DNA of 64,000 bases from Clostridium cibarium. Its GTDB lineage: Bacteria; Bacillota; Clostridia; Clostridiales; Clostridiaceae. Shown here in pieces: positions 18,693 to 27,994 of the stretch; position 1 is the stretch's first letter, and each line of letters begins with the position of its first letter. The stretch covers positions 62,354 to 126,353 of the forward strand of contig NZ_JACSRA010000003.1 in NCBI RefSeq assembly GCF_014836335.1, written 5' to 3'. Below the pieces are notes generated by a model, which was not told the origin of the DNA, did not search any database, and worked only from the letters and a program-made list of their open reading frames with translations. The translations under genes were made by a program, and so were the position numbers.

Positions 18693-19679
18693 ATGGAAAA
18701 AAAGAGCAAAGTAAAATGGAGTACTAAGAGGAAAGTAATAGTTATATTATCATCTATTATAGGAGTTATATCACTGTGCATATTAGGAGTAGTTGGTTAT
18801 GGATATTACGTTTATAGCAAGATGGATACGGTACAGATAAATAGAGAAGAAGTTCTAAATGAAGAAGGAAAAAAAGAGGAATCTAAACATATTATTAATG
18901 TAGCTTTATTTGGAGTAGATAGAGGAGAAAATGATGGCGGAGAAGATGGAATGAAAGGTCTATCTGATTCAAATATTATTTTGACTATAAATGAAGATAA
19001 AAAGGAAGTGAAAGTATCTTCAATTATGAGAGATACTTACGTTACTATTCCAGGTTATGGTGATAGTATAATCAATCAAGCTATGTATGAAGGTGGACCA
19101 GAACTTATGCTTAAAACTATTAATACAAACTTCAATTTAGATATTGATAAGTTTATAGGGGTTAACCTAAATACCTTACCTCAGCTAATTGATAAGTTGG
19201 GTGGATTAGATTTAGAAGTAGATAGTGATGAATTTAAGTTTATCAATAGTTATATTGATAATATTAACGGTAAGAACAATACCAACATAGCTCATTTGAA
19301 AAGTCCAGGAAAACAACATTTAAATGGAACACAGGCAACAGCTTACTGTAGAATTAGGTATACAGAAGGTACGGATTTTAAAAGAACTGAAAGGCAAAGA
19401 AATGTATTAACACTTATAGCTAAAAAGTTAAGTGCCATGTCAGTTGGTGAATTAAATTCTTTTGTACTTGAAGAATTGCCAATAGTAAAAACAAATCTTA
19501 GTTATGGAGAAATTGTTTCAATAGGTAAAGCTATATTAAATATAGGGACAGGAAATATACAACAGAATAGATTTCCAAATGATGGGGATCACTGGAGTAC
19601 TGGTACATTTGGTGATTATAAGTTAAATATAGATAAGCAAGCAACAACTGAGAAGATGCATAAGTTTATTTATGAGTAA
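18693..19679 (+). CDS. LytR-CpsA-Psr family cell-wall ligase
   Basis: A second LCP protein of 328 residues with a membrane helix at ~12-38. Conserved parts are VALFGVDRGEND, GLSDSNIILT, SSIMRDTYVTIPGYG, INQAMYEGGPELMLKTIN and CRIRYTEGTDFKRTERQR. Compared with its divergent neighbour it carries a longer insert near residues 190-205 (NGKNNTNIAH). AAGGAGTTACAGT precedes the ATG. The two LCPs are clearly different sequences, so they may serve different glycans or acceptors (inference). Confidence 0.92.
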   Translation: MEKKSKVKWSTKRKVIVILSSIIGVISLCILGVVGYGYYVYSKMDTVQINREEVLNEEGKKEESKHIINVALFGVDRGENDGGEDGMKGLSDSNIILTINEDKKEVKVSSIMRDTYVTIPGYGDSIINQAMYEGGPELMLKTINTNFNLDIDKFIGVNLNTLPQLIDKLGGLDLEVDSDEFKFINSYIDNINGKNNTNIAHLKSPGKQHLNGTQATAYCRIRYTEGTDFKRTERQRNVLTLIAKKLSAMSVGELNSFVLEELPIVKTNLSYGEIVSIGKAILNIGTGNIQQNRFPNDGDHWSTGTFGDYKLNIDKQATTEKMHKFIYE

Positions 19680-19682
19680 AAT

Positions 19683-19716
19683 AAAAAAAGTGGATTTTTA
19701 ATAAATCCACTTTTTT
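19683..19716 (+). terminator. Bidirectional terminator
   Basis: A hairpin of AAAAAAGTGGATT and AATCCACTTTTTT around a short loop serves the LCP gene and the convergent HesB-like gene. Confidence 0.85.
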
Positions 19717-19719
19717 ATA

Positions 19720-20049
19720 TTAGTGACATCCGCCACCACAAGAACCACAGCCACCTTCTGGAGCTATAACTGGTCTTAATGAAAGACCTCTTCCTTCATT
19801 CTCTTCAGATGAAAGAATTATAAATCCTCCAAATTCATCTATTAGAGTTTTTTCAGCTATAAAGTTAATATCATTAATTGTTTCAGTTATATCAGAATCA
19901 GTTGATTGACTTACTGATATATTGAAAGCAGGGCCGCTACATGCGTAACCAGCTAAGTTGATTCTTATATTATAACCTTCAACTTTATTTTCATCTAAGA
20001 ATTCCTTGAATTCATTATATGCTTCATCACTTATTGTAATGTTCTTCAT
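19720..20049 (-). CDS. HesB/IscA-like protein
   Basis: A 109-residue protein of the HesB/IscA-like fold, linked to iron-sulfur cluster handling. One cysteine lies in the conserved strand (AGYACSGPAF) and the tail is Cys/Gly-rich (GGCGSCGGGCH), giving the usual three-region cysteine layout but with an unusual extended tail. ATG 20049 is preferred over GTG 20058 because GAAGGTG lies 6 bases before the ATG and overlaps the GTG. It is probably monocistronic. Confidence 0.8.
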   Translation of the reverse strand: MKNITISDEAYNEFKEFLDENKVEGYNIRINLAGYACSGPAFNISVSQSTDSDITETINDINFIAEKTLIDEFGGFIILSSEENEGRGLSLRPVIAPEGGCGSCGGGCH

Positions 20050-20243
20050 AAAATTCACCTTCTTTAATTGATAATTTTTATTATTTAGTATAGTATAACA
20101 TACTACTAATTAATTTCAAGAAGTTTTTATAAAGACTATTCAGGCAGTAATAAAATAGGTATAATATTATATAAATGGGTAAAAATCTTCCGGAGAATAT
20201 ATACTAAAGATACATTATAAGACTAAATAAGGGGATTAAGTTA

Positions 20244-20990
20244 ATGAGACCATATGAAGGTGTTTTTATTGCAAGTAAGATAGAAGAATATAATTTATTA
20301 ATCAATGAAGCTAAAAGTGGTGAGTGTAGCATTTCTAAAAGAGAAGGTATAAAAGAAGGATATCTTTATGAAAAGGATGAAGAGATAAAAACTAGAATTC
20401 CAGAGCTTTTACAAAGAAATAAACTTTCTATGAGGGTAGGACCAAAGGAAATTCAAGGGTGTTATGAGGCTATAAAATGGGCTAAAGGTAAAGTTGCTAT
20501 AGTTGGACTAGGCCTTGGATATCTTGCTCAAGAAATGTCTAAGAAAAAAGATGTTAAAGAAGTTATAGTATATGAAATAAATTCAGATGTAATTAAGTTA
20601 TATAATAGAAACTTCTCCCAAAATGAAAAGATTAAAATTATTGAAGGAGATGCTTATAAAGCAACGAAACAGAAATTTGATTTTTTCTTTGTAGATATAT
20701 ATGGTTATGAGTTAAGTTTAAGGGTAGTAGAAGATTACATTAAATTTAATGAAATACATGAAATACAAGAGTATTCATTTTGGGGAATGGAACATTTTCT
20801 TTTAAGCTGTTCGTATGAAGAAATAGTATGGGTATATATACCAGAACTTTGGATGGAAATGAGTAAAGATATTTCAAGAGAATTAGAAAAATCAGGATAT
20901 ATGGATTACTATAAGCAGTTAGATGAAAAGTTAGTTAGTGAAGTATTAGCTGCTTTCAAGGTAGTGTTAAATGAAGGTGAAGATGAATAA
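20244..20990 (+). CDS. SAM-dependent methyltransferase-like protein
   Basis: A 248-residue protein with a Rossmann methyltransferase core: VAIVGLGLGYLAQEM (glycine-rich SAM loop, ~94-108), VIVYEINSDVIKLY (acidic end of strand 2), IKIIEGDAYK and FDFFFVDIYG. The arrangement resembles spermidine synthase-like proteins. An N-terminal ~85 residues contain the RPYEG..IASKIEEYNLL region. The substrate is unknown. AAGGGGATTAAGTTA precedes the ATG. It is convergent with leuS across a shared terminator. Confidence 0.7.
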   Translation: MRPYEGVFIASKIEEYNLLINEAKSGECSISKREGIKEGYLYEKDEEIKTRIPELLQRNKLSMRVGPKEIQGCYEAIKWAKGKVAIVGLGLGYLAQEMSKKKDVKEVIVYEINSDVIKLYNRNFSQNEKIKIIEGDAYKATKQKFDFFFVDIYGYELSLRVVEDYIKFNEIHEIQEYSFWGMEHFLLSCSYEEIVWVYIPELWMEMSKDISRELEKSGYMDYYKQLDEKLVSEVLAAFKVVLNEGEDE

Positions 20991-21013
20991 AAAGAGCCAT
21001 AAGGCTCTTTTTA
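20988..21013 (+). terminator. Bidirectional terminator before leuS end
   Basis: AAAAAGAGCC and GGCTCTTTTT around an ATAA loop form a short strong hairpin with T runs on both strands. Confidence 0.85.
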
Positions 21014-23458
21014 TTTTACAACTATATTAACAAGTCTTCCTTTGATTACTATAACTTTAACTACAGTTTTTCCTTCAGTAGTGCTCTTTATAGTTTCATC
21101 ATTTAGTGCAGCAGCTTTTATTCCTTCTTCATCTAGATCGGAAGCTACATTTATTCTATTTTTAATCTTACCATTAACTTGGATAGCTATTTCAACTTCA
21201 TCTTTAACTAAAGCATTAGGATCAAATAATGGCCACTTTTCATTAAATACAGATGTTGTATATCCTAAATCACTCCATTCTTCTTCAGAGAAATGAGGTG
21301 CAAATGGTGCAAGTAATTTAACAAAGTCAGTGCAAACTTCTTTTAAGAAGTCTAAATTCTTAGTTCCCTCTTGCATATATTTAGATAGTGCATTAACAAA
21401 TTCCATCATTCTTGCAATAGCAGTGTTAAATTGCATTTTATCTCCGTCTTCAGTAACACCTTTAATGGCATTATGTCTCCAGAAGTTTAATTCTTTTTCA
21501 GCTTTATCTATTGAAGATTTACCATTTCTAGCCTTTATAGCATCATTAGATGATTCTAAAGTTCTTTCAATTCTATCCACAAATCTTGCAACAGATTTAA
21601 TTCCATCATCGCTCCAAGCTCCACCTTCAGTGTAAGCAAAACCAAACATTAAATACATTCTAAACACATCAGCACCATATTGGCTAATATAAGTATCTGG
21701 AGAAATTGTATTTCCTTTTGATTTACTCATCTTAAGTCCATCAGGTCCTAATATAAGTCCTTGATGAGTTAATGATTTAAATGGTTCATCAAACTTTAAG
21801 TATCCCATATCTCTTAATGCCTTAGTTATGAATCTTGCATAAAGAAGATGCATACAAGCATGTTCAGGTCCGCCAACATATTTATCAACTGGAAGCATTT
21901 TATTTATTACTTCTGGATTAAATGGCATATCAGCATTTTTGTTATCAGGATATCTTAGGTAATACCATGATGAACATACAAATGTATCTAAAGTATCGCA
22001 TTCTCTTGTAGCTTTACCACCACAATGTGGGCAAGTTGTATTTAAGAATTCCTCGCTTTTAGCAAGTGGTGATTTACCATCTGGAGCAAATTCAACATCA
22101 TAAGGTAATTTAACTGGAAGATCCTTTTCAGGGACAGGAACAATTCCACACTTATCACAGTAGACAACTGGAATTGGAGCTCCCCAATATCTTTGTCTTG
22201 AAACTAGCCAGTCTCTTAATCTATAATTAACTTTTTGAGAACCTAAATTTTCTTTAGCTAATTTCTCAACTATTTTAACTTTACCTTCTTCTGTAGTTAA
22301 ACCATCAAATTCACCAGAGTTTACTATAACTCCATATTCGCAGTAAGGAAGTTCAACTTCTTCACCTTTCTTGTTAGTTATAACTCTTTCTATTGGTAAA
22401 TTAAATTTAGTAGCAAAAGCAAAGTCTCTTTCATCATGAGCAGGAACGGCCATAACAGCGCCAGTACCATAGCTTACAAGAACATAATCAGAAATCCATA
22501 TTGGGACTTCTTTTCCGTTTATAGGATTTATAGCATAGGATCCAGTGAATACTCCTGTCTTTTCTTTTGAAATAGATTGTCTTTCGATTTCTGATTGTTT
22601 AGCTGAAACTTCTTTATATTCTTCAACCGCATCTTTATATTCAGTAAGAGTTAATTTATCAACTAATTTATTTTCAGGTGCTAAAACAACATAAGTAACA
22701 CCATTTAAAGTATCAACTCTTGTAGTAAATACATTAAAGCTTAAATCAGAATTTTTAACCTTAAATGTAACTTCAGCTCCAGTGGATTTACCAATCCAGT
22801 GTTTTTGCATAGCAACAGTTTTTTCTGGCCAATCTAAATCATCTAATTTATCAAGTAATTCATCAGCGTAATCAGTTATTTTAAAGAACCATTGAGTTAA
22901 TTCCTTCTTAGTAACTTCACTTGAACATCTTTCACACTCACCATCAATAACTTGCTCATTAGCAAGAACTGTGTTACATGATGGACACCAGTTTACAGGA
23001 GCTTTTTTTCTATAAGCTAAACCTTTTTCATAAAGTTTTAAGAATAACCATTGAGTCCATTTATAATAATCAGCGTCACAAGTTACAACTTCATTTTCCC
23101 AGTTAAACATAGCGCCCATAGCTTTTAATTGTTGTTCCATAGTTTTTATATTTTTGTAAGTAGAATCTTGTGGATGAATTCCTGTTTTTATTGCAAAGTT
23201 TTCAGCAGGTAATCCAAAAGCATCAAATCCCATAGGTTGGAATACATTGTATCCTTCCATTCTCTTCATTCTAGCCCATGAATCAACTGGACCATAATTG
23301 AACCAATGACCTGCATGTAATTGACTACCTGATGGATAAGAGAACATTTCAAGAGTATAAAGTTTTTTATCTAAATTTTCGGCGTTGAATTTATAAAGAT
23401 TATTATTTTCCCAAATTTCTTGCCATTTCTTATCAATACTAGTTCCGTATTTTCCCAT
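21011..23458 (-). CDS. leuS: Leucyl-tRNA synthetase
   Basis: Charges tRNA-Leu. It is 815 residues, full length for a bacterial LeuRS. The class I signatures are HAGH (in [14 protein letters not shown]) and KMSKS (in [10 protein letters not shown]). An editing domain with the T-rich and [12 protein letters not shown] motifs is inserted between them, and a zinc-finger-like CPSC...CERC pair is near residue 160. The C-terminal anticodon-binding domain ends with [20 protein letters not shown] precedes the ATG. It is preceded by a T-box leader that should couple expression to uncharged tRNA-Leu. Confidence 0.98.
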   Translation of the reverse strand: MGKYGTSIDKKWQEIWENNNLYKFNAENLDKKLYTLEMFSYPSGSQLHAGHWFNYGPVDSWARMKRMEGYNVFQPMGFDAFGLPAENFAIKTGIHPQDSTYKNIKTMEQQLKAMGAMFNWENEVVTCDADYYKWTQWLFLKLYEKGLAYRKKAPVNWCPSCNTVLANEQVIDGECERCSSEVTKKELTQWFFKITDYADELLDKLDDLDWPEKTVAMQKHWIGKSTGAEVTFKVKNSDLSFNVFTTRVDTLNGVTYVVLAPENKLVDKLTLTEYKDAVEEYKEVSAKQSEIERQSISKEKTGVFTGSYAINPINGKEVPIWISDYVLVSYGTGAVMAVPAHDERDFAFATKFNLPIERVITNKKGEEVELPYCEYGVIVNSGEFDGLTTEEGKVKIVEKLAKENLGSQKVNYRLRDWLVSRQRYWGAPIPVVYCDKCGIVPVPEKDLPVKLPYDVEFAPDGKSPLAKSEEFLNTTCPHCGGKATRECDTLDTFVCSSWYYLRYPDNKNADMPFNPEVINKMLPVDKYVGGPEHACMHLLYARFITKALRDMGYLKFDEPFKSLTHQGLILGPDGLKMSKSKGNTISPDTYISQYGADVFRMYLMFGFAYTEGGAWSDDGIKSVARFVDRIERTLESSNDAIKARNGKSSIDKAEKELNFWRHNAIKGVTEDGDKMQFNTAIARMMEFVNALSKYMQEGTKNLDFLKEVCTDFVKLLAPFAPHFSEEEWSDLGYTTSVFNEKWPLFDPNALVKDEVEIAIQVNGKIKNRINVASDLDEEGIKAAALNDETIKSTTEGKTVVKVIVIKGRLVNIVVK

Positions 23459-23487
23459 GTTTAATTCCTCCTTAAAATAAGTAAAAA

Positions 23488-23715
23488 TAAAAAACCTTTC
23501 ATCTCTAAAATAAGAGACGAAAGGTGTATTTCCGTGGTACCACTCTAATTAGGATATTTAAAATATCCTCACTTAAAACTATAACGGGTTGCCCGTACTT
23601 GCTTCTAACAAGTATAGCTCCTAGACAAGTTCCTATACTTTTAACATTATCTTTCACCAACCGATAACTCTCTAAAGATAAAATATATAGTACTACTTCT
23701 ACTCAACGCAAACTA
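23488..23715 (-). promoter_or_regulatory. T-box leader of leuS (leucine specifier)
   Basis: On the minus strand the conserved T-box sequence AGAGTGGTACCACGG lies at 23532-23546. It is followed by a terminator hairpin at 23488-23525 (ACCTTTC/GAAAGGT core, loop, then T run). The Stem I region upstream contains GGTTGGTG-type and AGGAAC elements; the specifier is read as CTT (Leu) at 23627-23629 in AGGAACTTGTC. Uncharged tRNA-Leu would stabilise the antiterminator and switch leuS on. The 5' boundary is approximate. Confidence 0.9.
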
Positions 23716-23763
23716 TAAAATTATTAACAATATAAGTAATTATATAGTTTTAAAGGTTTAAAG

Positions 23764-24306
23764 TCAACTAGAGGAGTCCATATTAAGAGTTTTTAGTTTC
23801 TTTCGAGCTCTAATTATTCTTAAAGCTACAGCATTAGGCGTCATACCATACATTTCTCCAATTTCTTTAAGACTTTTATTGTTGAAGAACTTTTCAATAC
23901 AAATATTTTTATCTATTTCTTTAAGATTACAAATTTGATTTTTTATATTTTGCAGTTTTTCTTTTTCAATTATGTTTTTTTCAACATCTTCTTTTGAACA
24001 CATAACTAGATTTTCAATAGTTATATCATAAAAGTGTTTTTTCTCCATTCTTAACATATCTATAGACGTATATTTAGCAATTGCAGAAATCCAATTTTTA
24101 AATTTATCATCAGAGTAATCAAAATGATTTATACAATTCCAAACTTTAAAGAGAACGATATTAACACATTCTTCACTAAGCTCATTTGAGCGCAAATTTG
24201 AATATGCTATTCTATACACTAGATTTCCGAAGTTGTCTAACACATATAATAAAGCATCTGGATTTTGAAGTTTTAATTGATTTATAAAATTAGAATTGTT
24301 TATCAT
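23764..24306 (-). CDS. ECF-like RNA polymerase sigma factor
   Basis: A 180-residue sigma-70-family protein of ECF size. Region 2 is recognisable (SEECVNIVLFKVWNCINHFD.., then FKNWISAIAKYTSIDMLR), and region 4 is at the C-terminus (KSLKEIGEMYGMTPNAVALRIIRARKKLKTL, a helix-turn-helix). AAGGAG lies 8 bases before the ATG. It begins 12 bases after the stop of the upstream membrane-protein gene, so the two form an operon. It ends just before the leuS T-box. Target promoters are unknown. Confidence 0.85.
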   Translation of the reverse strand: MINNSNFINQLKLQNPDALLYVLDNFGNLVYRIAYSNLRSNELSEECVNIVLFKVWNCINHFDYSDDKFKNWISAIAKYTSIDMLRMEKKHFYDITIENLVMCSKEDVEKNIIEKEKLQNIKNQICNLKEIDKNICIEKFFNNKSLKEIGEMYGMTPNAVALRIIRARKKLKTLNMDSSS

Positions 24307-24318
24307 AGCATATTCTCC

Positions 24319-25074
24319 TTATAAAAATTTGCCCAATATGAGGTTTATAAAAAAATAAGCTATGGCAATTGCAAATATTGAAAAGTATATAATTTCAATA
24401 ATTCTACCTACAGAAAATCTCTTATGAATAAAAGGTCTAGCTCCAAGATTCATAAGTAAATTTCTAACTTCGATCATATCAAGCATTGTGCCTATTAAAT
24501 AATAAGTAGTTACATTTTCATTAGACCAGTAATCTATATCAATTATCAAATTATCTCTAGAGAGCTTTAATCTATTTTTATCTAATTTTGATATTCCTAC
24601 TGATTGTATATATTTTATTGGAATAATTCTTCGGTGTTGAAGTCTGAAAAAGTTATCGAAAGAATACGAAATGAAATAATCCTTTGATATATATATTTGA
24701 CAATAAAATACTGAATAAAATATCGAAAGAGTAGCATCTCTATTTTCCATTCCAGTACCAATTTGAAAAAACTTTTGGCAAAGAATTTCTTCGTCCTTTA
24801 ATGGACAATCTTTACGAGCTGCTTCCAAGGCGAGTTCTTTCAATACTCTAGCATGCTTTACTCCATGAATTACATCGTCCTTTTTTGAGCCTAATTTTTC
24901 TTCCATTCTTTTTATGTTTTCTAGAGAGTTATCTATTTTTAGTCCGTAATTATTTTCAGTGAATCTTTTTATATTTTTATATAAACTTTTTTTAATTCTA
25001 TTTTTTTGATTATCTGATAAAAAGACATTGGGCAAACTGCGTTCATCCACATCAATTAAATCTTTTTTACTCAT
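24319..25074 (-). CDS. Unknown membrane protein, candidate anti-sigma factor
   Basis: I do not recognise this 251-residue protein. The first ~190 residues look cytoplasmic, with a charged N-terminus (LSDNQKNRIKKSLYKNIKRF) like the start of some clostridial anti-sigma proteins and a middle strand-rich region (IIPIKYIQSVGISKLDKNRLKL). A single strong hydrophobic segment lies at ~225-248 near the C-terminus. The gene is directly upstream of, and in one operon with, the ECF-like sigma gene, which suggests an anti-sigma or sensor role. That is inference from position; no known anti-sigma domain is visible. Confidence 0.5.
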   Translation of the reverse strand: MSKKDLIDVDERSLPNVFLSDNQKNRIKKSLYKNIKRFTENNYGLKIDNSLENIKRMEEKLGSKKDDVIHGVKHARVLKELALEAARKDCPLKDEEILCQKFFQIGTGMENRDATLSIFYSVFYCQIYISKDYFISYSFDNFFRLQHRRIIPIKYIQSVGISKLDKNRLKLSRDNLIIDIDYWSNENVTTYYLIGTMLDMIEVRNLLMNLGARPFIHKRFSVGRIIEIIYFSIFAIAIAYFFINLILGKFL

Positions 25075-25174
25075 GATATTTTTCTCCTTTAAATTATAAC
25101 AAAATTAATCTATATTATTATAATCGTAATAAAAGAATAAATATTTCAGGTTATGTATAGAAATTTCCTTTAAA

Positions 25175-25183
25175 GGGGGGGGG
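25175..25183 (+). repeat. Homopolymeric G9 tract
   Basis: Nine consecutive G's stand in an otherwise AT-rich intergenic region between two divergent genes (unknown membrane protein and deacetylase), 128 bases before the deacetylase start. They are not followed by an ORF of more than ten codons. Confidence 0.9.
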
Positions 25184-25252
25184 TGACTTTTTTGTATATA
25201 AAAAATGTATAACACTTATATATATTATGTATTATTAATAGTCATATATTTT

Positions 25253-25261
25253 TGGTATAAT
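25253..25261 (+). promoter_or_regulatory. Extended -10 promoter of the deacetylase gene
   Basis: TGGTATAAT matches TGnTATAAT, 50 bases before the ATG. Confidence 0.5.
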
Positions 25262-25310
25262 TAAAAAGAAACAAAAAATATTTAATTATAGTATATTATG
25301 AGGTAGAAAA

Positions 25311-26252
25311 ATGAAACTTAATTTTAGAAATAAAGAAAATGGTATAAAAAATATTAAAATTGCAAAAATTACTATATTATTTATCACAATTGTATTATTT
25401 GTAATTGTTGGAGTGGCAGTAATTAATAATAAGGTTTCAACAAATGAAAAAGTGGTACAAGCTACAGATAATAATTCAGAACAAAGTGAAGATAAACCCT
25501 CCTTACATAATGAAGAAACTGAAGATTCTATAAATAAAGAAAGTAATAGTAGCGTAGAAAATGTTGCATATTTAGAAAAGTATATAAAACAACAAATAAA
25601 AGGGCAAAAGCCTGATGGGGCTGATGGGAAGAAAGTTGCCTATTTAACTTTTGATGATGGTCCATCAGAAACAGTGACACCACAGATATTGGATGTTCTT
25701 AAATCTGAAAAAGTAAATGCAACTTTCTTTGTTATAGGAAAATATGTTGATAGAAGTGATACAAATAAAAATTTAGCAAAGAGGGAAATAGCAGAAGGAA
25801 ATACAATTGGTATACACTCTTACTCACATGATTATAATTATTTATTTCCTAATGGAAAGATAAGTTTAGAAAATTGTATGTCTGATTTTGATAAAACAGA
25901 TAAAGCTTTAAAAAATGTTTTTGGACCAGATTTTTCAACACGTGCTATAAGATTTCCTGGTGGACTAGAGACATGGAGTAAAAAAGATCCACAAGGAGCA
26001 GAAAATGTGGACAAGGCTCTACATGAAAAAGGTTGGTATCAAATTGATTGGAATTCATTATCGGGAGATGCAGAAAGTGGACATAAAAATGCAGCACAAT
26101 TAACTCAGGAAGCTATAAAAACTATAGGTAAAAAAGAAAAAGTTTTGATATTAATGCATGATACCTATGGAAAAGAAGAAACAGCAAAAGCTTTACCAGG
26201 AATAATACAATATTTGAAGCAGCAAGGTTATGAATTTAAAGCTATAAAATAA
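25311..26252 (+). CDS. Polysaccharide deacetylase (NodB fold), membrane anchored
   Basis: A 313-residue protein with an N-terminal membrane helix (~19-40), an acidic linker (~45-90) and a NodB-type carbohydrate esterase 4 domain. It removes N-acetyl groups from extracellular glycans, probably peptidoglycan. Catalytic motifs are present: YLTFDDGPSETV (catalytic Asp-Asp), HSYSHDY (metal histidines), RFPGG, IDWNSLSGD and LILMHDTYG. TGAGGTA precedes the ATG. The gene is monocistronic between divergent and convergent neighbours. Confidence 0.93.
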   Translation: MKLNFRNKENGIKNIKIAKITILFITIVLFVIVGVAVINNKVSTNEKVVQATDNNSEQSEDKPSLHNEETEDSINKESNSSVENVAYLEKYIKQQIKGQKPDGADGKKVAYLTFDDGPSETVTPQILDVLKSEKVNATFFVIGKYVDRSDTNKNLAKREIAEGNTIGIHSYSHDYNYLFPNGKISLENCMSDFDKTDKALKNVFGPDFSTRAIRFPGGLETWSKKDPQGAENVDKALHEKGWYQIDWNSLSGDAESGHKNAAQLTQEAIKTIGKKEKVLILMHDTYGKEETAKALPGIIQYLKQQGYEFKAIK

Positions 26253-26270
26253 TTAAAAAACGCAAAATAA

Positions 26271-26305
26271 AAGGAATGAATTCTATAGAATTCATTCCTT
26301 CTTAG
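26271..26305 (+). terminator. Bidirectional terminator, 30-bp perfect palindrome
   Basis: 26271-26300 is a perfect inverted repeat (AAGGAATGAATTCTA and its complement) with a T-rich tail on the minus-strand side. It separates the convergent deacetylase and permease genes. Confidence 0.8.
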
Positions 26306-26350
26306 TTTATTAAATAAGCAAAAGTAATAGATTGTGAAAGTGTCATAATT

Positions 26351-27688
26351 TTAATTATTTTTCTTAGATTGGAGTTCTTTATATGTATAGAAAGGTATTC
26401 CTATCAGCATTAAAATAAATATCCACATAGCAGAAGTTGCTCCTGATCCATAAATAATATATATAGAATATAAAAATGCTAATATTGATAGGAATCCGTG
26501 TTTTATAAATTTTGCAAAAGTTAATTTATTACCAGACTTATAAGTTAGTAGTATTTCTGCGCAAGCACTTAATGCATAGGCAGGAATAAATGATAAAGTT
26601 GCTAAATTTATCATAAAGTTAAATGCATCTGATAAACTTGAAGAATAATTAAGCATTAACAATAAATTTGTTAGTATGCTTGATATTACAAGTGCAGCTA
26701 CAGGTGTTTTGGACTTTTGATTGACTTTACTAAAGAGTTTAGGAAATAATCCATCTTCGCCAGCAGCGTATGCAGCTCTTCCAGTAGTTAGTATCCATCC
26801 ACTTGCAGTTCCAGCAGCAGAGATAGCTATTCCAATAGAAATAAATGAGCCACCCCAAGATTGCCCTGTAATATTATTTATTATAGCTGAAAGTGGGGCA
26901 TCAGAACTAGCAAGCTCCCTTTGAGATAATCCCCCTATAGCTAAAACTGATAGCAATATATATATAATGGTAGCTAAAATTGTTCCGATAATTGTGCTCT
27001 TTTTAATATTTACCTCTGGATTTTTTATTTCACCACCAGATAATGAGGCGCTTTCTAGTCCGATAAAAGACCAAAGGGTAACGGCTATAGCGTTTGGAAG
27101 AGTTCCAAAGCCTTGAACATCTGGTGATGAGTAAGTATTTAAATATTCTGGGTTAAATCCATATATAGCTATAACAACAAATACTAAGATAGCTGCAAGT
27201 TTTAACGTAGTCGTAATTATTCCTACTATTCCAGCTTCTTTAACACCCTTGCAGTTAATAAATGTTAGTATCCATAAAAATGTTGATGATACTAAAAATG
27301 CAACGGTACTATTAGTAGATAAGATAGGAAAGAACGGAGTTAAGTATCTAATAATAGCCGTTATAATTGCAGCATTTCCTATCCAAGAACCAATCCAAAA
27401 AGTCCAAGCAACTAAAAAAGCGGTAAATTCACCAAAAGCTTTATTTGTATATATTATAGGACCTCCTGTAGAAGGATATTTAGTTCCGAGTTTTGCAAAA
27501 CTTAATGCCAATAGAAGAGAACCAAAGCCTGTTATTATCCAAGCTAATATAGTAGTATATGGACTTGATACACTAGCTAAGGTTTGGGGTGCGGTAAAAA
27601 TCCCTGACCCTATCATATTTCCAATAACAATAGCAGTAGCGGCGGTAAGTCCTAGCTCTCTTTTCAATTTATTTTTATTATTATTCAT
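26351..27688 (-). CDS. APC-family amino acid permease
   Basis: A 445-residue polytopic transporter with about twelve hydrophobic helices. The APC signature GNMIGSGIFTAPQTLA lies in helix 1 and the helix 6 region reads FIGLESASLSGGEIKNPE. It resembles amino acid/polyamine antiporters of the LAT-like group; the substrate cannot be read from sequence. ATG 27688 is chosen because AAGGAGAA lies about 6 bases upstream; a longer frame to 27751 overlaps the predicted promoter. Confidence 0.88.
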   Translation of the reverse strand: MNNNKNKLKRELGLTAATAIVIGNMIGSGIFTAPQTLASVSSPYTTILAWIITGFGSLLLALSFAKLGTKYPSTGGPIIYTNKAFGEFTAFLVAWTFWIGSWIGNAAIITAIIRYLTPFFPILSTNSTVAFLVSSTFLWILTFINCKGVKEAGIVGIITTTLKLAAILVFVVIAIYGFNPEYLNTYSSPDVQGFGTLPNAIAVTLWSFIGLESASLSGGEIKNPEVNIKKSTIIGTILATIIYILLSVLAIGGLSQRELASSDAPLSAIINNITGQSWGGSFISIGIAISAAGTASGWILTTGRAAYAAGEDGLFPKLFSKVNQKSKTPVAALVISSILTNLLLMLNYSSSLSDAFNFMINLATLSFIPAYALSACAEILLTYKSGNKLTFAKFIKHGFLSILAFLYSIYIIYGSGATSAMWIFILMLIGIPFYTYKELQSKKNN

Positions 27689-27722
27689 TGTATTCTCCTT
27701 CAGTAAAAATAAGTCAGACTTA

Positions 27723-27751
27723 ATTATAAGGTACATATAATATTGAGACAA
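27723..27751 (-). promoter_or_regulatory. Promoter of the APC permease gene
   Basis: On the minus strand TTGTCT, a 17-base spacer, then TATAAT. A 12-bp palindrome (ATGAAATTTCAT, 27769-27780) just upstream could be an operator. Confidence 0.6.
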
Positions 27752-27877
27752 GCTATTTTATACGAATTATGAAATTTCATGTATTGGAATAAAATTAGGA
27801 TAAATTTAATAAATATACTATGGTTATGGATAAATATTAGGCAAAAGGAATTAATAAAGATTTTTTTAAAAAAACAC

Positions 27878-27906
27878 TTTACAACTAATAATAATTATTA
27901 TATAAT
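27878..27906 (+). promoter_or_regulatory. Rubrerythrin promoter with PerR-like operator
   Basis: TTTACA (27878-27883) and TATAAT (27901-27906) are 17 bases apart. The spacer holds TAATAATAATTATTA (27886-27900), which matches the PerR box TTATAATNATTATAA at 13 of 15 positions, including the whole ATAATNATTAT core. A bound repressor would block polymerase. The operator call rests on the consensus alone. Confidence 0.65.
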
Positions 27907-27994
27907 AAAACATGTAAGGAACACGCGATACAAAAGATGAGAAAATGAGATTAAAATTAAATTTAAATTTATAAATTAAGGGAGGATATTGATT

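Noticed and set aside
26271..26300. 30-bp perfect palindrome as a recombination or operator site
   Set aside because: Its place between convergent genes and its T-rich tail fit a bidirectional terminator well.
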